Below the pieces are notes generated by a model. The model was not told the DNA's origin. It did not search any database and worked only from the letters and a program-made list of their open reading frames with translations. Positions 7,093 to 15,064 of a DNA stretch of 39,209 nt are shown one piece after another. Made by a program: the position numbers and the translations under genes. The DNA comes from Blautia sp. Its GTDB lineage: Bacteria > Bacillota > Clostridia > Lachnospirales > Lachnospiraceae. Location of the stretch: contig JAMPAC010000001.1 in assembly GCA_023667395.1 (NCBI GenBank), positions 550,073-589,281 on the forward strand, written 5' to 3'. Positions within the stretch are counted from its first letter, which is position 1, and each line of letters starts with the position of its first letter.

Positions 7093-7557
7093 TTACAATG
7101 TATATTTGATTTCCTTGACATACAATCTGTCTATTCCATTGCCATAATTGACAATATCCCTGAGATAACGATACCCATACTTTTCGTACAAACCTGTATG
7201 GATTGACGGGATATATGTTTTATCGAATCCATTTTCCTTTGCGTATTCGTTTGCAAAAGCAATCAGCTTTTCACTGATCCTGTGCCCACGATAATCTTCC
7301 GCCACAAAGATACCCGATACCCACGGATATATTTCAGGCAACGGATAATAGTCTTTCTTCCTGGTATAGGCTATTCCTACGATCCGGCCATTCATGATTG
7401 CCGCAAACGGGGTTTCCCAATCCGTAAACGCCCATGCCCGAAGTTCGCCCAACATATGTTCTTTTACGTCTTCCCACGAGAAATTTTGGACGAAACAGAT
7501 TAATTCATCTGCCAGTTCTGTGCCTTTGTCCACTTTTTTTATCTCCAATGTATCCAT
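7093..7557 (-). CDS. GNAT-family N-acetyltransferase
   Basis: 154 residues, a usual length for a single GNAT domain. The acetyl-CoA-binding segment is visible in IFVAEDYRGHRISEKLIAFA, preceded by the strand VGIAYTRKKDYYPLPEIYPWVSG. The C-terminal YIPSIHTGLYEKYGYRYL is the usual last-helix and strand pattern. The substrate cannot be told. GAGGTG lies about seven bases before the ATG. A frameshifted, internally deleted copy is found at 71-275, on the far side of the agr locus. Confidence 0.9.
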   Translation of the reverse strand: MDTLEIKKVDKGTELADELICFVQNFSWEDVKEHMLGELRAWAFTDWETPFAAIMNGRIVGIAYTRKKDYYPLPEIYPWVSGIFVAEDYRGHRISEKLIAFANEYAKENGFDKTYIPSIHTGLYEKYGYRYLRDIVNYGNGIDRLYVKEIKYTL

Positions 7558-7655
7558 ACGGAAATCACCTCACAATCCCGATCATTGCTGCTCCATGTTC
7601 ATCAACTGCTTTGGCGCCCATCGTCAAATCTTTCATCATTCTGCCACGCGCCTCC

Positions 7656-7690
7656 CAAAAAAGCTGCAAGGCATTTCTGCCCTGCAGCTT
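7656..7690 (-). terminator. Intrinsic terminator of spoVAF
   Basis: Arms AAGCTGCAAGGC (7661-7672) and GCCCTGCAGCTT (7679-7690) with a six-base loop, followed on the minus strand by a run of six T. It starts 18 bp after the SpoVAF stop. Confidence 0.85.
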
Positions 7691-7707
7691 ATTATACCAC
7701 CTCTCCC

Positions 7708-9138
7708 TCACTTTTTCAACGCCCCCGGCAGCCTGCGCCTGATCACGCGGTTCTTCAGATCTTTCCAGTTAAAGGGAATCAGCGGATAAATATAACTGGT
7801 CTTCGCCACCGTCCTGTTGCACGCAATGGCCAGGATCGTGACCAATATCCCTCCGATATACCCCAACAGTCCGAACCACTGGGTCAGCAGCAGATTAAGG
7901 ATCCGCATGAATTTCAGCGCATACCCCAGTTCATAATTCTGCTGGGTATAGTTGGCCACCGCCACGAAGGCCATGTACAGCATAACCTCGGCGGAGAACC
8001 ATCCGCTGTTCACCGAGAACTCCCCCAGCACCAGAGCCGCCAGTACACTGAGCGGCGTGCTCAGCATGTTGGGCGTGTTCACCGCCGCCAGCTTCAGCCC
8101 GTCTATGGCCAGTTCCAGAATCAGGAACTGCCAGATCAGCGGAATATTCGGCTCCTCCTTCAGCAAAATAAAGGAAAAGCTTTCCGGCACCCATTCGCTG
8201 TGGTTTACCAGCAGCAGAAAGGTGGGCGTCAGGATATAGGTCAGGATGGAGATCAACAGCCTGGTGATCCGCAGGTAAGTCCCCGTGATGGGCGGGAAAT
8301 AATAGTCGTCCGCCTCCTCCACCACATCAAAGATGGTGGTGGGCAGGATCATTGCCGAGGGGGAATTGTCCACCAGGATCACGATATTTCCCTCCAGCAC
8401 CTGGGCAGCCGCCGCGTCCGGCCTCTCCGTATATTTGAACTTGGGGAACGGATTGTACCACTTCTTCTGGTAAATGCACTCCGCCAGGGATTCCTGGTTC
8501 ATGGTCAGGGCGTCCACCGTGATGTCGTTTATCTTGCGCCTGACCGCCTCCAGGAAATTGTGATCCACCCTTTTGTCCATATAGCAGAGCACGATGTCCG
8601 TGTGGGAGCTTTCCCCTGCGTTGAGCATTTCCATGCAGAGATCCGTGCTGCGGATCCTGCGGCGGATCAGGGCGGTGTTGAACACCACCGTTTCCACAAA
8701 GCCGTCCTTGGAGCCCCGCAGCACCTTGTCTTTCTCCGGCTCCTCCACGCTCCTGGCGGGGTAGGTACGGGAATCGATCAGCAGCGCCTTGCTGTAGCCG
8801 TCGATCAGCAGGATGAACATGCCCGACAGCAGGGAATCGATCACCGTGTCAAACTGATCGTTGACCTCCACCTCCACATAGGGGACAAACTGCTTGGAGA
8901 TCCCGTGCATGTCCTGCGGCATCTTGTCCGGCGTCAGATCCATGAGATACTGCAGCAGCTTCTGTACCAGGTCGTCCTTACAGAAGCCGTCCACCAGGTA
9001 CATGCAGGCTTCCTTTCCGCCCACATGGATGACCCGGTAAATAATATCAAAATTGCGTCCCGCCCCCAGCACATGGTTCAGGTATTCCATATCCTGCGCC
9101 AGGGAGCCGCTTATGACCGTCCTCTTTCCTTCGCTCAA
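7708..9138 (-). CDS. spoVAF: SpoVAF/GerA-family spore membrane protein
   Basis: 476 residues. A soluble N-terminal part of about 290 residues (GAGRNFDIIYRVI and MYLVDGFCKDD near the start; VTVDALTMNQESLAECI) is followed by at least five membrane helices to residue 440 and a basic tail. This is the GerA/SpoVAF layout. No GerB or GerC gene is nearby, which favours the SpoVAF branch, a protein linked to spore germination and the SpoVA channel, over a nutrient receptor subunit. The start is TTG, with AAGGGGAG nine bases upstream; no later ATG gives a full domain. It would act in the inner membrane of the spore. A strong terminator follows. Other spoVA genes are not in the window. Confidence 0.85.
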   Translation of the reverse strand: MSEGKRTVISGSLAQDMEYLNHVLGAGRNFDIIYRVIHVGGKEACMYLVDGFCKDDLVQKLLQYLMDLTPDKMPQDMHGISKQFVPYVEVEVNDQFDTVIDSLLSGMFILLIDGYSKALLIDSRTYPARSVEEPEKDKVLRGSKDGFVETVVFNTALIRRRIRSTDLCMEMLNAGESSHTDIVLCYMDKRVDHNFLEAVRRKINDITVDALTMNQESLAECIYQKKWYNPFPKFKYTERPDAAAAQVLEGNIVILVDNSPSAMILPTTIFDVVEEADDYYFPPITGTYLRITRLLISILTYILTPTFLLLVNHSEWVPESFSFILLKEEPNIPLIWQFLILELAIDGLKLAAVNTPNMLSTPLSVLAALVLGEFSVNSGWFSAEVMLYMAFVAVANYTQQNYELGYALKFMRILNLLLTQWFGLLGYIGGILVTILAIACNRTVAKTSYIYPLIPFNWKDLKNRVIRRRLPGALKK

Positions 9139-9208
9139 AATAAAACTCCCCTTCCGAAATAATTTTACTTTTCATTATTTCCCAAAGAGAAGTTTTTATC
9201 CTGTCAAA

Positions 9209-9724
9209 TTATGATTTTGTGGTGCTCCCGAAGCCGCCGTTGCGGATTCCCTCCGCGTCGTCGTCCACAGTGATGCCGTACTCCAGGAAAATGCCCTGGA
9301 CGATCCCCGTCCCCTGTTCCACCGTCAGGGTCTTTCCCTCGTTGGAATCATTGGTGAGTTTTACAAAAATATGTCCCTCATTATCGGAATCAAAATAATC
9401 GCTGTCAATGATTCCCACGGTATTGTTCATCTGCAGCCTGTATTTGAAACCAAGCCCGCTCCTGGGATACAGCTGCAGCACCCAGTCCTCGTCCATCTTC
9501 ACCCGGATGCCCGTGGGGATCTTTATGGTGGCCGCAGGAGGCAGGGAGAAAGCGAAAGGCGCAAAAAAATCATATCCCGCGCTGCCCTTTGTGGCCCTCC
9601 TGGGCAGTTTCAGGGCTTCATACATGCCCCGGATCTCTTCCTCCGAATACTGCGGGAAATCCTCCTTCACCGCCTGCAGGAACAGGGCCTCACTAACCTT
9701 ATAAAATTGCGCTATTCCCTTCAT
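9209..9724 (-). CDS. dut: Deoxyuridine 5'-triphosphate nucleotidohydrolase
   Basis: 171 residues. Trimeric dUTPases hydrolyse dUTP to dUMP and pyrophosphate, keeping uracil out of DNA and feeding dTMP synthesis. The family motifs are visible in order: AGYDFFA (motif 1), PRSGLG (2), NNTVGIIDSDY (3, with the catalytic Asp), GTGIVQGIF (4) and NGGFGSTTKS (5). An extra N-terminal stretch of about 40 residues (FYKVSEALFLQAV) is common in Firmicutes versions. GGAG precedes the ATG. It lies near nrdDG, with which it shares the dNTP-supply theme. Confidence 0.95.
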   Translation of the reverse strand: MKGIAQFYKVSEALFLQAVKEDFPQYSEEEIRGMYEALKLPRRATKGSAGYDFFAPFAFSLPPAATIKIPTGIRVKMDEDWVLQLYPRSGLGFKYRLQMNNTVGIIDSDYFDSDNEGHIFVKLTNDSNEGKTLTVEQGTGIVQGIFLEYGITVDDDAEGIRNGGFGSTTKS

Positions 9725-9785
9725 ATTTCTCCGTTTCTTCCTTTTCCAAAAGTATCACAATTCCTGCCATTGAATGCAGGCTGGC

Positions 9786-9884
9786 CTACATCCCTTTTTC
9801 CTGTGCCGCTGCCTGTATAATTTTGATTGCATCATCTGGCGACTGGAAAGCAAAATCTCCTTTATCCGTGCTTACAATGCCCAT
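9786..9884 (-). CDS. Possible 32-residue small protein after nrdG
   Basis: A short frame starting MGIVSTDKGDFAF and ending QAAAQEKGM. Its ATG is 12 bases after the nrdG stop and has AAAGGTG upstream at normal spacing, so it could be translated from the nrdDG transcript. It has no membrane segment or known motif. It could equally be a remnant of a larger gene. Confidence 0.3.
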   Translation of the reverse strand: MGIVSTDKGDFAFQSPDDAIKIIQAAAQEKGM

Positions 9885-9896
9885 GCTTTTCACCTT

Positions 9897-10457
9897 TCAT
9901 CCACAACATCCGCCCGCATTTTCCGGCCTTTCAGTCATCTTATACTCATCCGCATAATCATCGCAATAAAGCACGGGAACCGTCACATCTTCCTGCGCCA
10001 AGGTCTTCTGCACATCGATGACCCGCTGGTTGGAACTGCCCTTCCAGAGCAGCTTCCCGTCCTTTTTATCCGCCATGAATTCCCCGTCCACCAGCACATC
10101 CACATATTTCATCATGGCGTAACCGCATATGTTTTCCCACACATCCCCTGTATAAAGCCAGATGGTCTTATGCGGGTACTTATGCTTTACTTCCGCCATA
10201 AATTCCCGGACTTCCAGCCCGTTTGCGGGATGCAGCGGATCGCCGCCGGAAAAGGTGATGCCTGAAATATAGTCCCTGTCCAGCTGCTCGAAAATTTCCT
10301 GCCTGGCGGCCTCATCGAAAAGCAGCCCGCCCTCCGGATCCCAGGTAATGGGGTTATGGCATTCCCTGCAGCAATGGCTGCAGCCCGCCACCCACAGTAC
10401 CACGCGGAGCCCGTCGCCGTTGAGCATGTCATCCTTTGTTATATTATGATATCTCAC
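9897..10457 (-). CDS. nrdG: Anaerobic ribonucleotide reductase activating protein
   Basis: About 186 residues. It is a radical-SAM enzyme that installs the glycyl radical on NrdD. The cluster-binding motif is CSHCCREC (C-x3-C-x2-C) in the first third, followed by the SAM-binding SGGDPL. The start is GTG at 10457, which overlaps the nrdD stop as GTGA and gives VRYHNITKDD, a normal NrdG start. The longer upstream frame is an artefact inside nrdD. The protein ends in AGGCCG. It is co-transcribed and translationally coupled with nrdD. Confidence 0.95.
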   Translation of the reverse strand: MRYHNITKDDMLNGDGLRVVLWVAGCSHCCRECHNPITWDPEGGLLFDEAARQEIFEQLDRDYISGITFSGGDPLHPANGLEVREFMAEVKHKYPHKTIWLYTGDVWENICGYAMMKYVDVLVDGEFMADKKDGKLLWKGSSNQRVIDVQKTLAQEDVTVPVLYCDDYADEYKMTERPENAGGCCG

Positions 10458-12643
10458 ATTGATTTCCTTTCCGCAATCTCCGCCATCTTGGCGTCGTTCA
10501 GCCTGGTGTCGCCGTGCACCCGTGAATAGGACAGATAGCCGTTCATGCGGTCGATCTTGGTCAGGTTGCGGCTGCCGCACTTGGGGCACACGTCCATTTC
10601 CAGTTCCTGATGCCCGCAGTCGTCACAGTAGGCAAGGGAAAGGTTGACGCCCTCATAAAATCCCATATCCATGGCCCGGTGGATCAGCGTCTTGATCGCC
10701 GTAACATTATAATCAATAGGGTACTTCACATACTGGATCTTGCCGCCGTTGCAGAGATTCCAGAAACGCTCTTCCTTGTCCTGCTTCTCGATGGGCGTGA
10801 TATCCTCGCTCACATGGCAGTGGAAACTGTTGCTCACATACTGCCTGTCGGAAACGCCCTCCACGATACCGTATTTATTCCGGAACTGGGTGACCTGCAC
10901 GCCGCAGAGGTTCTCCGCCGGGGTGCCGTAAATGGCGTAAAGGTTCCCGTCCGCCTCCTTGAACTCATTCACCCGGGCGTTGATATATTCCATGACCTCC
11001 AGGGCGAAGGCGCCGTCCTCCACCAGGGATTTCCCGTTGTAAAGTTCCTGCAGTTCGTTCAATGCCGTAATGCCGAAGCTTGCGGTGGCGGATCGCAGCA
11101 GCGGCTTGATCTTGTCATGCAGTCCCAGGTTTCCTCCCAGGAAACCGCCCTCGCAGTATGCCAGCGGGTTGGTGGACGCCCTCATCTCGCCAAGGTAGGC
11201 GTAAGTGCGGATGTGAAGCTGACGGATCAGGTTCAAATAATAGTCCAGCACCTCATAAAAATCCCGGCTCTCCTTCCGTGCCTTTGCCAGGATCATGGGC
11301 AGATGCAGGGATACCGCGCCGATGTTAAAGCGTCCCACAAACACGGGCTTGTCTTGGTCGTCAGCGGGATGCATGCCGCCCCTCTCATACCAAGGCGAGA
11401 GAAATGCACGGCATCCCATGGGGGAAATGATCCGCCCGTACTTCTTATAGATGCTTGCCACATAGCCCTTTCCCGTCAGGCTCAGCCAGTCGGGATACAT
11501 GGTCTTTGCAGAACACTCCACGCCCGCCTCAAACACGTCCTCAAGGGGCTTTCCGGGGCCGTGCAGGTTCTCGTCGTAGAGGAACACGATCTTGGGGAAC
11601 AGCACGGGCTTCTTGCAGTCTTTCTTGCCCTGGCCGTTCTTCCTCACTTTCAGCATGGTGATGGTGGCAAGCTTCGCAAATTTTCCGGTTCCGGTTCCCG
11701 CCGTCACGGTGATAAAAGGATAATCGCCCCGGCTGCTTCCCACGGTGTTGAATTTATATTCCCAGCCCTGGAATCCCTGCTCGTATTCCCTGACCACATC
11801 CGCGTAGGCTTCCTGTTGCGCCCGCTCATCGTCAATGCCCAGGCGCTTGTATTTTTCCAGATATTTTTGATAAGATTTCTCCGCGTAAGGCTCCAGGATC
11901 AGATCCACGCTGGGCACGGTGAAACCGCCATACTGCTGGCTGGCCGCGCTGAGCACGATATCGCCGATGACATCAAAGGCCACGTCCAGGGACTTGGGCT
12001 CGTTATACCACACATTTCCCATCTCAAACCCGCCGCTCAACACATTCTGCACGTCAAAAAGGCAGCAGTTCATGGTGTCCCTCCTGGCCGACATGTCATG
12101 GATGTAGATATAGCCGTCGCGGCATGCCTGGATCTCCTCGGTGGTCAGGAAGAATTTCTGGTACAGTTCCTTGTTCAGCTGATTAAAGATCAGGCTCCTC
12201 TTGGTGGCCACCAGGGCGGAGTCCGTGTTGGCGTTTTCCTTGTCGCCTATGTACATGATGGACTGGCTCTTTTTATAGACGTCATCCAGCATACGCACAA
12301 AATCCTGCTTATAATTGCGGTAGTCTCGGTAACTCTTTGCCACAATGGGCTTGACCTGCTCCAGGGCGCTCTCCACGATATTGTGCATCACGGGAATGGG
12401 GATCCGGTCCACATCCATCTCATTCACCTTGTCGATGACATACTGACAGATGTGTCGTTCTTCCTCCTGGGTAAATTTCGTCAGCGCCCTGTACGCGCTC
12501 TTTCCCACCGCGTTGATCACCTTCTGGACGTTGAAAGCCTCCGTGCTGCCGTCCTTCTTGATCACATAGACGTCCTTTTCCGGCTGGAACTCCCCGCTAT
12601 AGTCCGCATTTTCCATTGTTGTCTGATCAAAGATACTGCTCAT
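10454..12643 (-). CDS. nrdD: Anaerobic (class III) ribonucleoside-triphosphate reductase
   Basis: 729 residues, the normal length. It reduces ribonucleoside triphosphates to deoxyribonucleotides without oxygen, using a glycyl radical and formate. An N-terminal ATP-cone (about 24-115, VIKKDGSTEAFNVQKV) gives allosteric control. The catalytic barrel follows. Near the end are the four zinc cysteines C673, C676, C686 and C689 and the radical glycine, probably G702, in RMNGYLS. The ATG at 12643 fits the family, though no strong ribosome site is obvious. A strong promoter and NrdR-like boxes lie upstream, and nrdG overlaps its end. Confidence 0.97.
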   Translation of the reverse strand: MSSIFDQTTMENADYSGEFQPEKDVYVIKKDGSTEAFNVQKVINAVGKSAYRALTKFTQEEERHICQYVIDKVNEMDVDRIPIPVMHNIVESALEQVKPIVAKSYRDYRNYKQDFVRMLDDVYKKSQSIMYIGDKENANTDSALVATKRSLIFNQLNKELYQKFFLTTEEIQACRDGYIYIHDMSARRDTMNCCLFDVQNVLSGGFEMGNVWYNEPKSLDVAFDVIGDIVLSAASQQYGGFTVPSVDLILEPYAEKSYQKYLEKYKRLGIDDERAQQEAYADVVREYEQGFQGWEYKFNTVGSSRGDYPFITVTAGTGTGKFAKLATITMLKVRKNGQGKKDCKKPVLFPKIVFLYDENLHGPGKPLEDVFEAGVECSAKTMYPDWLSLTGKGYVASIYKKYGRIISPMGCRAFLSPWYERGGMHPADDQDKPVFVGRFNIGAVSLHLPMILAKARKESRDFYEVLDYYLNLIRQLHIRTYAYLGEMRASTNPLAYCEGGFLGGNLGLHDKIKPLLRSATASFGITALNELQELYNGKSLVEDGAFALEVMEYINARVNEFKEADGNLYAIYGTPAENLCGVQVTQFRNKYGIVEGVSDRQYVSNSFHCHVSEDITPIEKQDKEERFWNLCNGGKIQYVKYPIDYNVTAIKTLIHRAMDMGFYEGVNLSLAYCDDCGHQELEMDVCPKCGSRNLTKIDRMNGYLSYSRVHGDTRLNDAKMAEIAERKSM

Positions 12644-12680
12644 TTATTCCATTCCCTTCTTTGAAACTCGCTTGAAAACG

Positions 12681-12720
12681 CAATATTTAGGGTTTCCCCA
12701 CAATATTCTCCCATATATTG
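12681..12720 (-). promoter_or_regulatory. Tandem NrdR-box-like repressor sites
   Basis: On the minus strand two sites fit the NrdR consensus core CwATATATwG at nine of ten positions: CAATATATGG (12720 to 12711) and CTAAATATTG (12690 to 12681). They are 30 bp apart, about three helical turns, which is the usual arrangement of NrdR boxes. A third half-matching site lies between them. All are just downstream of the -10, where binding would block transcription. An nrdR gene is not in the window. Confidence 0.65.
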
Positions 12721-12730
12721 TACCCATTAC

Positions 12731-12759
12731 AGTATAAGGAAGTTTCCCCCTCTTGTCAA
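12731..12759 (-). promoter_or_regulatory. nrdDG promoter
   Basis: TTGACA (12759 to 12754), a 17-bp spacer and TATACT (12736 to 12731) on the minus strand, a near-consensus housekeeping promoter about 90 bp before nrdD. Confidence 0.85.
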
Positions 12760-12780
12760 TTCGGCATCTATTATAAAAAT

Positions 12781-12814
12781 AAACAAAAAAGGCATCTGAT
12801 TTTTAGATACCTTT
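12781..12814 (-). terminator. Intrinsic terminator of the WYL regulator gene
   Basis: Arms AAAGGCATCT (12788-12797) and AGATACCTTT (12805-12814) around a seven-base loop, with a T-rich tail on the minus strand (12790 to 12781). The stop codon of the WYL gene lies inside the hairpin. Confidence 0.82.
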
Positions 12815-13822
12815 TCCATTGTTCAATCCGTCTGTAATTCTGATCGTTTCCACGATATCCGTCAGCCACCTGCTGTACTGCTCCTTGACGGAAGCCGGAC
12901 TGACCACCACCGCTTCCCGTCCGATGCCCGCCAGCCACCCGAAAAACTGGCCGCTGACCGCCACCTTTACCCTGGCGCGGAAAATGCGGTCCGTCATGGG
13001 GCGGATATCGGCGTCCCTGCCAAACCGGTCCAGCACCACGCCGATCAGCCTGTTGGGAAACTGCAGCGTCACGCTCTCCTCATCCCCGCTGTACATGCCG
13101 AATGTCTGGTTGGTATAAGCCGCCGGATCCACTTTGGAGAACTGTTCCATGCCCTCCCGCTTCTGCTCCAGCACCTCCGTCTTTCCCATCTTGTCCACAC
13201 GGAAATGCTTCATGACGCCGTCCGCGCTGTCAAAGGCAGCCAGGTAATAATTCTCCTCCCGCCAGATCAGCGCCCAGGGGCTTACCGTCCTTTCCGCGTT
13301 GACCCTGGGAACCAGCTGTTTCCTCAGATTCCAGTCCAGGTACTGAAAATGAATCTGTTTATTCTCCTGGATGGCTCTGTGTATGTTATCCACATTGTAG
13401 TAGATGCTCTCGTTCTCCGTCTTGATCCTGCCCGCCACGAACACCTGCCGCTGCAGCTTTCCGGCGTCGTATTTTCCCGCCATCTGCTCCAGCTTCCTGA
13501 TCAGGCTCCGGGATTTCCGGGTGGTGATGAACCGGGAGGACTGCACCGCGTCCACCAGCAGCTTCAACTCCGCCAGTTCAAACTCCCGGCCAGCCATATA
13601 ATAGCCGCCGCCCAGCCTGCTGTGCACCTGTATGATGTCATATCCAAACTCGCAGAGTTTATCGATATCGTCGTAGATGCTCTTTCGTTCCGAGTGGATC
13701 CCATTGGTATCCAGGTAGGCAATGATTTCTGCGGTACTGGCGGGATGATTCTCATCCGTGGTTTCTGACAGGAACTTTATGATATATAAGAGTTTTAATT
13801 TCTGTCCCACTGATTTTGCCAT
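12803..13822 (-). CDS. WYL-domain transcriptional regulator
   Basis: 339 residues. The N-terminal winged helix-turn-helix of the HTH_11 type (about 8-70) contains STAEIIAYLDTNGIHSERK and IYDDIDKLCEFGYDI. A WYL domain (about 145-230; FQYLDW and SPWALIWREENYYLAAF) and a C-terminal extension (WCX-like, 250-325) follow. Such proteins sense nucleic acids or small ligands and act as DNA-binding regulators. The ribosome site is weak (GGGGG far upstream). It is adjacent to, and possibly co-transcribed with, the upstream nucleotidase-like gene. Its targets are unknown. Confidence 0.88.
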   Translation of the reverse strand: MAKSVGQKLKLLYIIKFLSETTDENHPASTAEIIAYLDTNGIHSERKSIYDDIDKLCEFGYDIIQVHSRLGGGYYMAGREFELAELKLLVDAVQSSRFITTRKSRSLIRKLEQMAGKYDAGKLQRQVFVAGRIKTENESIYYNVDNIHRAIQENKQIHFQYLDWNLRKQLVPRVNAERTVSPWALIWREENYYLAAFDSADGVMKHFRVDKMGKTEVLEQKREGMEQFSKVDPAAYTNQTFGMYSGDEESVTLQFPNRLIGVVLDRFGRDADIRPMTDRIFRARVKVAVSGQFFGWLAGIGREAVVVSPASVKEQYSRWLTDIVETIRITDGLNNGKGI

Positions 13823-13862
13823 ATTTTAAAAACCCCCAGAATCCATGGATAACCGCCCGGCC

Positions 13863-14567
13863 TCACGACCGGAACGAAGTCGCAATGTCACATACCATGT
13901 GCAGGTTCGTGATCTCATGATCGGGTACCCACGGCGTATCGTTTGTTCTGTCCCCATGGCGATACCAACAGGTGGGAATCCCCATCTGGATACCACCCTT
14001 TATGTCGCTGGTGAGCGAATCCCCCACCACCAGTATTCTGGACTTGTCTTTCTCCGGGATCCGTTCCAGGCAATACTGAAAAAATCCTGTCTGGGGCTTC
14101 GGCACTCCCACCTCCTCGGAGATAAAGATACCGTCCATGATCTCTTCCAGCCCTGAAATCCTGTATTTACTGCACGCCACGGTGGACATACCGTTGGTGA
14201 TCACATACTGGCCGACCCTGCCCTGCAGGAATCTGACCACCGCCAGACCGTCGTCCCTGAACCGGAACACGCTGCCCAGGGCTTCCTCGTATTTCCTGTG
14301 AAAGGCCTCCACGTCGACACCCTCAATCCCATATGCATGAAAGAGCGCAGCGAAACGCCCGGTCAGCAGTTCTTCCCTGGTAATCTTGCCAAGTTCCAGA
14401 CGCTTCCAGTAGTCGTCATTGATCCGGGAATAACATGCGATCTGCTCCTCCGTGATCTCCCGCCCGATAGCCTGGAAGCATTTTTTCAGGGCATATTCCT
14501 GGGAATAGGGAAAATCCAGGAGCGTATCGTCCAGATCCCATAATATCGTGGTATAAGGGCCGCCCAT
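13863..14567 (-). CDS. yjjG: HAD-family nucleotidase, YjjG-like
   Basis: 234 residues. HAD motif I is DLDDT with nucleophile Asp11 and acid/base Asp13; motif II is VITNGM; the conserved lysine is in VPKPQTGFF; motif IV is VVGDSLTSDI. A helical cap lies between motifs I and II. Order, length and the VITNG/GVPKP pattern fit the YjjG group, which dephosphorylates non-canonical pyrimidine nucleotides. Exact substrate is inference. It is followed by the WYL gene 40 bp downstream and preceded closely by a small membrane protein gene. Confidence 0.85.
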   Translation of the reverse strand: MGGPYTTILWDLDDTLLDFPYSQEYALKKCFQAIGREITEEQIACYSRINDDYWKRLELGKITREELLTGRFAALFHAYGIEGVDVEAFHRKYEEALGSVFRFRDDGLAVVRFLQGRVGQYVITNGMSTVACSKYRISGLEEIMDGIFISEEVGVPKPQTGFFQYCLERIPEKDKSRILVVGDSLTSDIKGGIQMGIPTCWYRHGDRTNDTPWVPDHEITNLHMVCDIATSFRS

Positions 14568-14570
14568 GCC

Positions 14571-14732
14571 TTACGCCTTGCCCGCGCTTTCTGCGGCCTC
14601 CGTCCCGGAAACCTTTGCGGCATTCTTTTTCTTGGCCATGGTGATGCCGATGGCAACAGCCGCGCCTGCAACCACGCAGATCACAAGGAACTGGATGAAA
14701 TAAATCAGAAAAGAGTTAATGAAACCTACCAT
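14571..14732 (-). CDS. Small single-pass membrane protein (53 residues)
   Basis: The frame reads MVGFINSFLIYFIQF at the start, with one long hydrophobic helix (about 4-32). A basic patch MAKKKNAAK and an Ala/Glu/Ser-rich tail follow, as in a small membrane-anchored protein with its tail in the cytoplasm. AAAAGGAG lies nine bases before the ATG, a strong ribosome site. The stop is three bases before the nucleotidase ATG, which suggests co-transcription. The function is unknown. Confidence 0.75.
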   Translation of the reverse strand: MVGFINSFLIYFIQFLVICVVAGAAVAIGITMAKKKNAAKVSGTEAAESAGKA

Positions 14733-14841
14733 GATAATGCATCTCCTTTTATTTCTCGTTGGAAATCATTCCTGTTTTCCACCTTTTAGTATACCAATCC
14801 CGACATTTTCCGTCAAGCCTGTTATCGGCTGAAAATGTCTT

Positions 14842-14889
14842 ATTATAAGTAACAGTTCAGCGACCTGTCTGAACTGTTACTATTATAAT
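14842..14889. repeat. Long inverted repeat after the small PIN-partner gene
   Basis: Arms of about 20 bp (GTAACAGTTCAG as the fully paired core, extended by TATTATAA with a two-base bulge) flank an eight-base loop. It starts right after the stop at 14891. There is no T run on the minus strand, so it is only a possible terminator. It may also mark the edge of the AT-rich insert. Confidence 0.6.
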
Positions 14890-14890
14890 A

Positions 14891-15064
14891 CTACACTTTC
14901 ACACATTTACGCTCCAGAAGCATCTTCCTGATTCTTTCAGCTCCCTTTTTTGTATCTGCAATAATTTCATCCGGTGTCATCTGAATATGCCTTAAAGAAT
15001 TATATTCCCGAATCTTCCTGATGTCATCAACATCAAATCTTTCACTTATTACCGGCTCACTCAT
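14891..15064 (-). CDS. Small partner protein of the PIN-domain gene
   Basis: About 57 residues, charged and probably helical (MSEPVISERFDVDDIRKI, then TPDEIIADTKKGAERIRKML). It overlaps the 3' end of the PIN gene. Of four possible starts in a row (GTG then three ATG), the last at 15064 is best spaced from AGAAGG. Size, charge and overlap fit an antitoxin for the PIN protein, but the gene order is reversed from classic VapBC. I recognise no family, and the antitoxin role is inference. Confidence 0.65.
   Translation of the reverse strand: MSEPVISERFDVDDIRKIREYNSLRHIQMTPDEIIADTKKGAERIRKMLLERKCVKV

Noticed and set aside
7565-7639. 24-codon frame directly before the acetyltransferase gene
   Set aside because: GGGAGG precedes it, but it is very short, has no motif, and may be a remnant; too little to call a gene.
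7585-9162. Long + strand open frame opposite spoVAF
   Set aside because: It mirrors the SpoVAF gene, has His/Gln-rich low-quality protein and no family features; the minus-strand product is clearly the real one.
10610-12664. 684-codon + strand frame opposite nrdD
   Set aside because: It is a shadow of the GC-rich nrdD gene and its product shows no recognisable domain.
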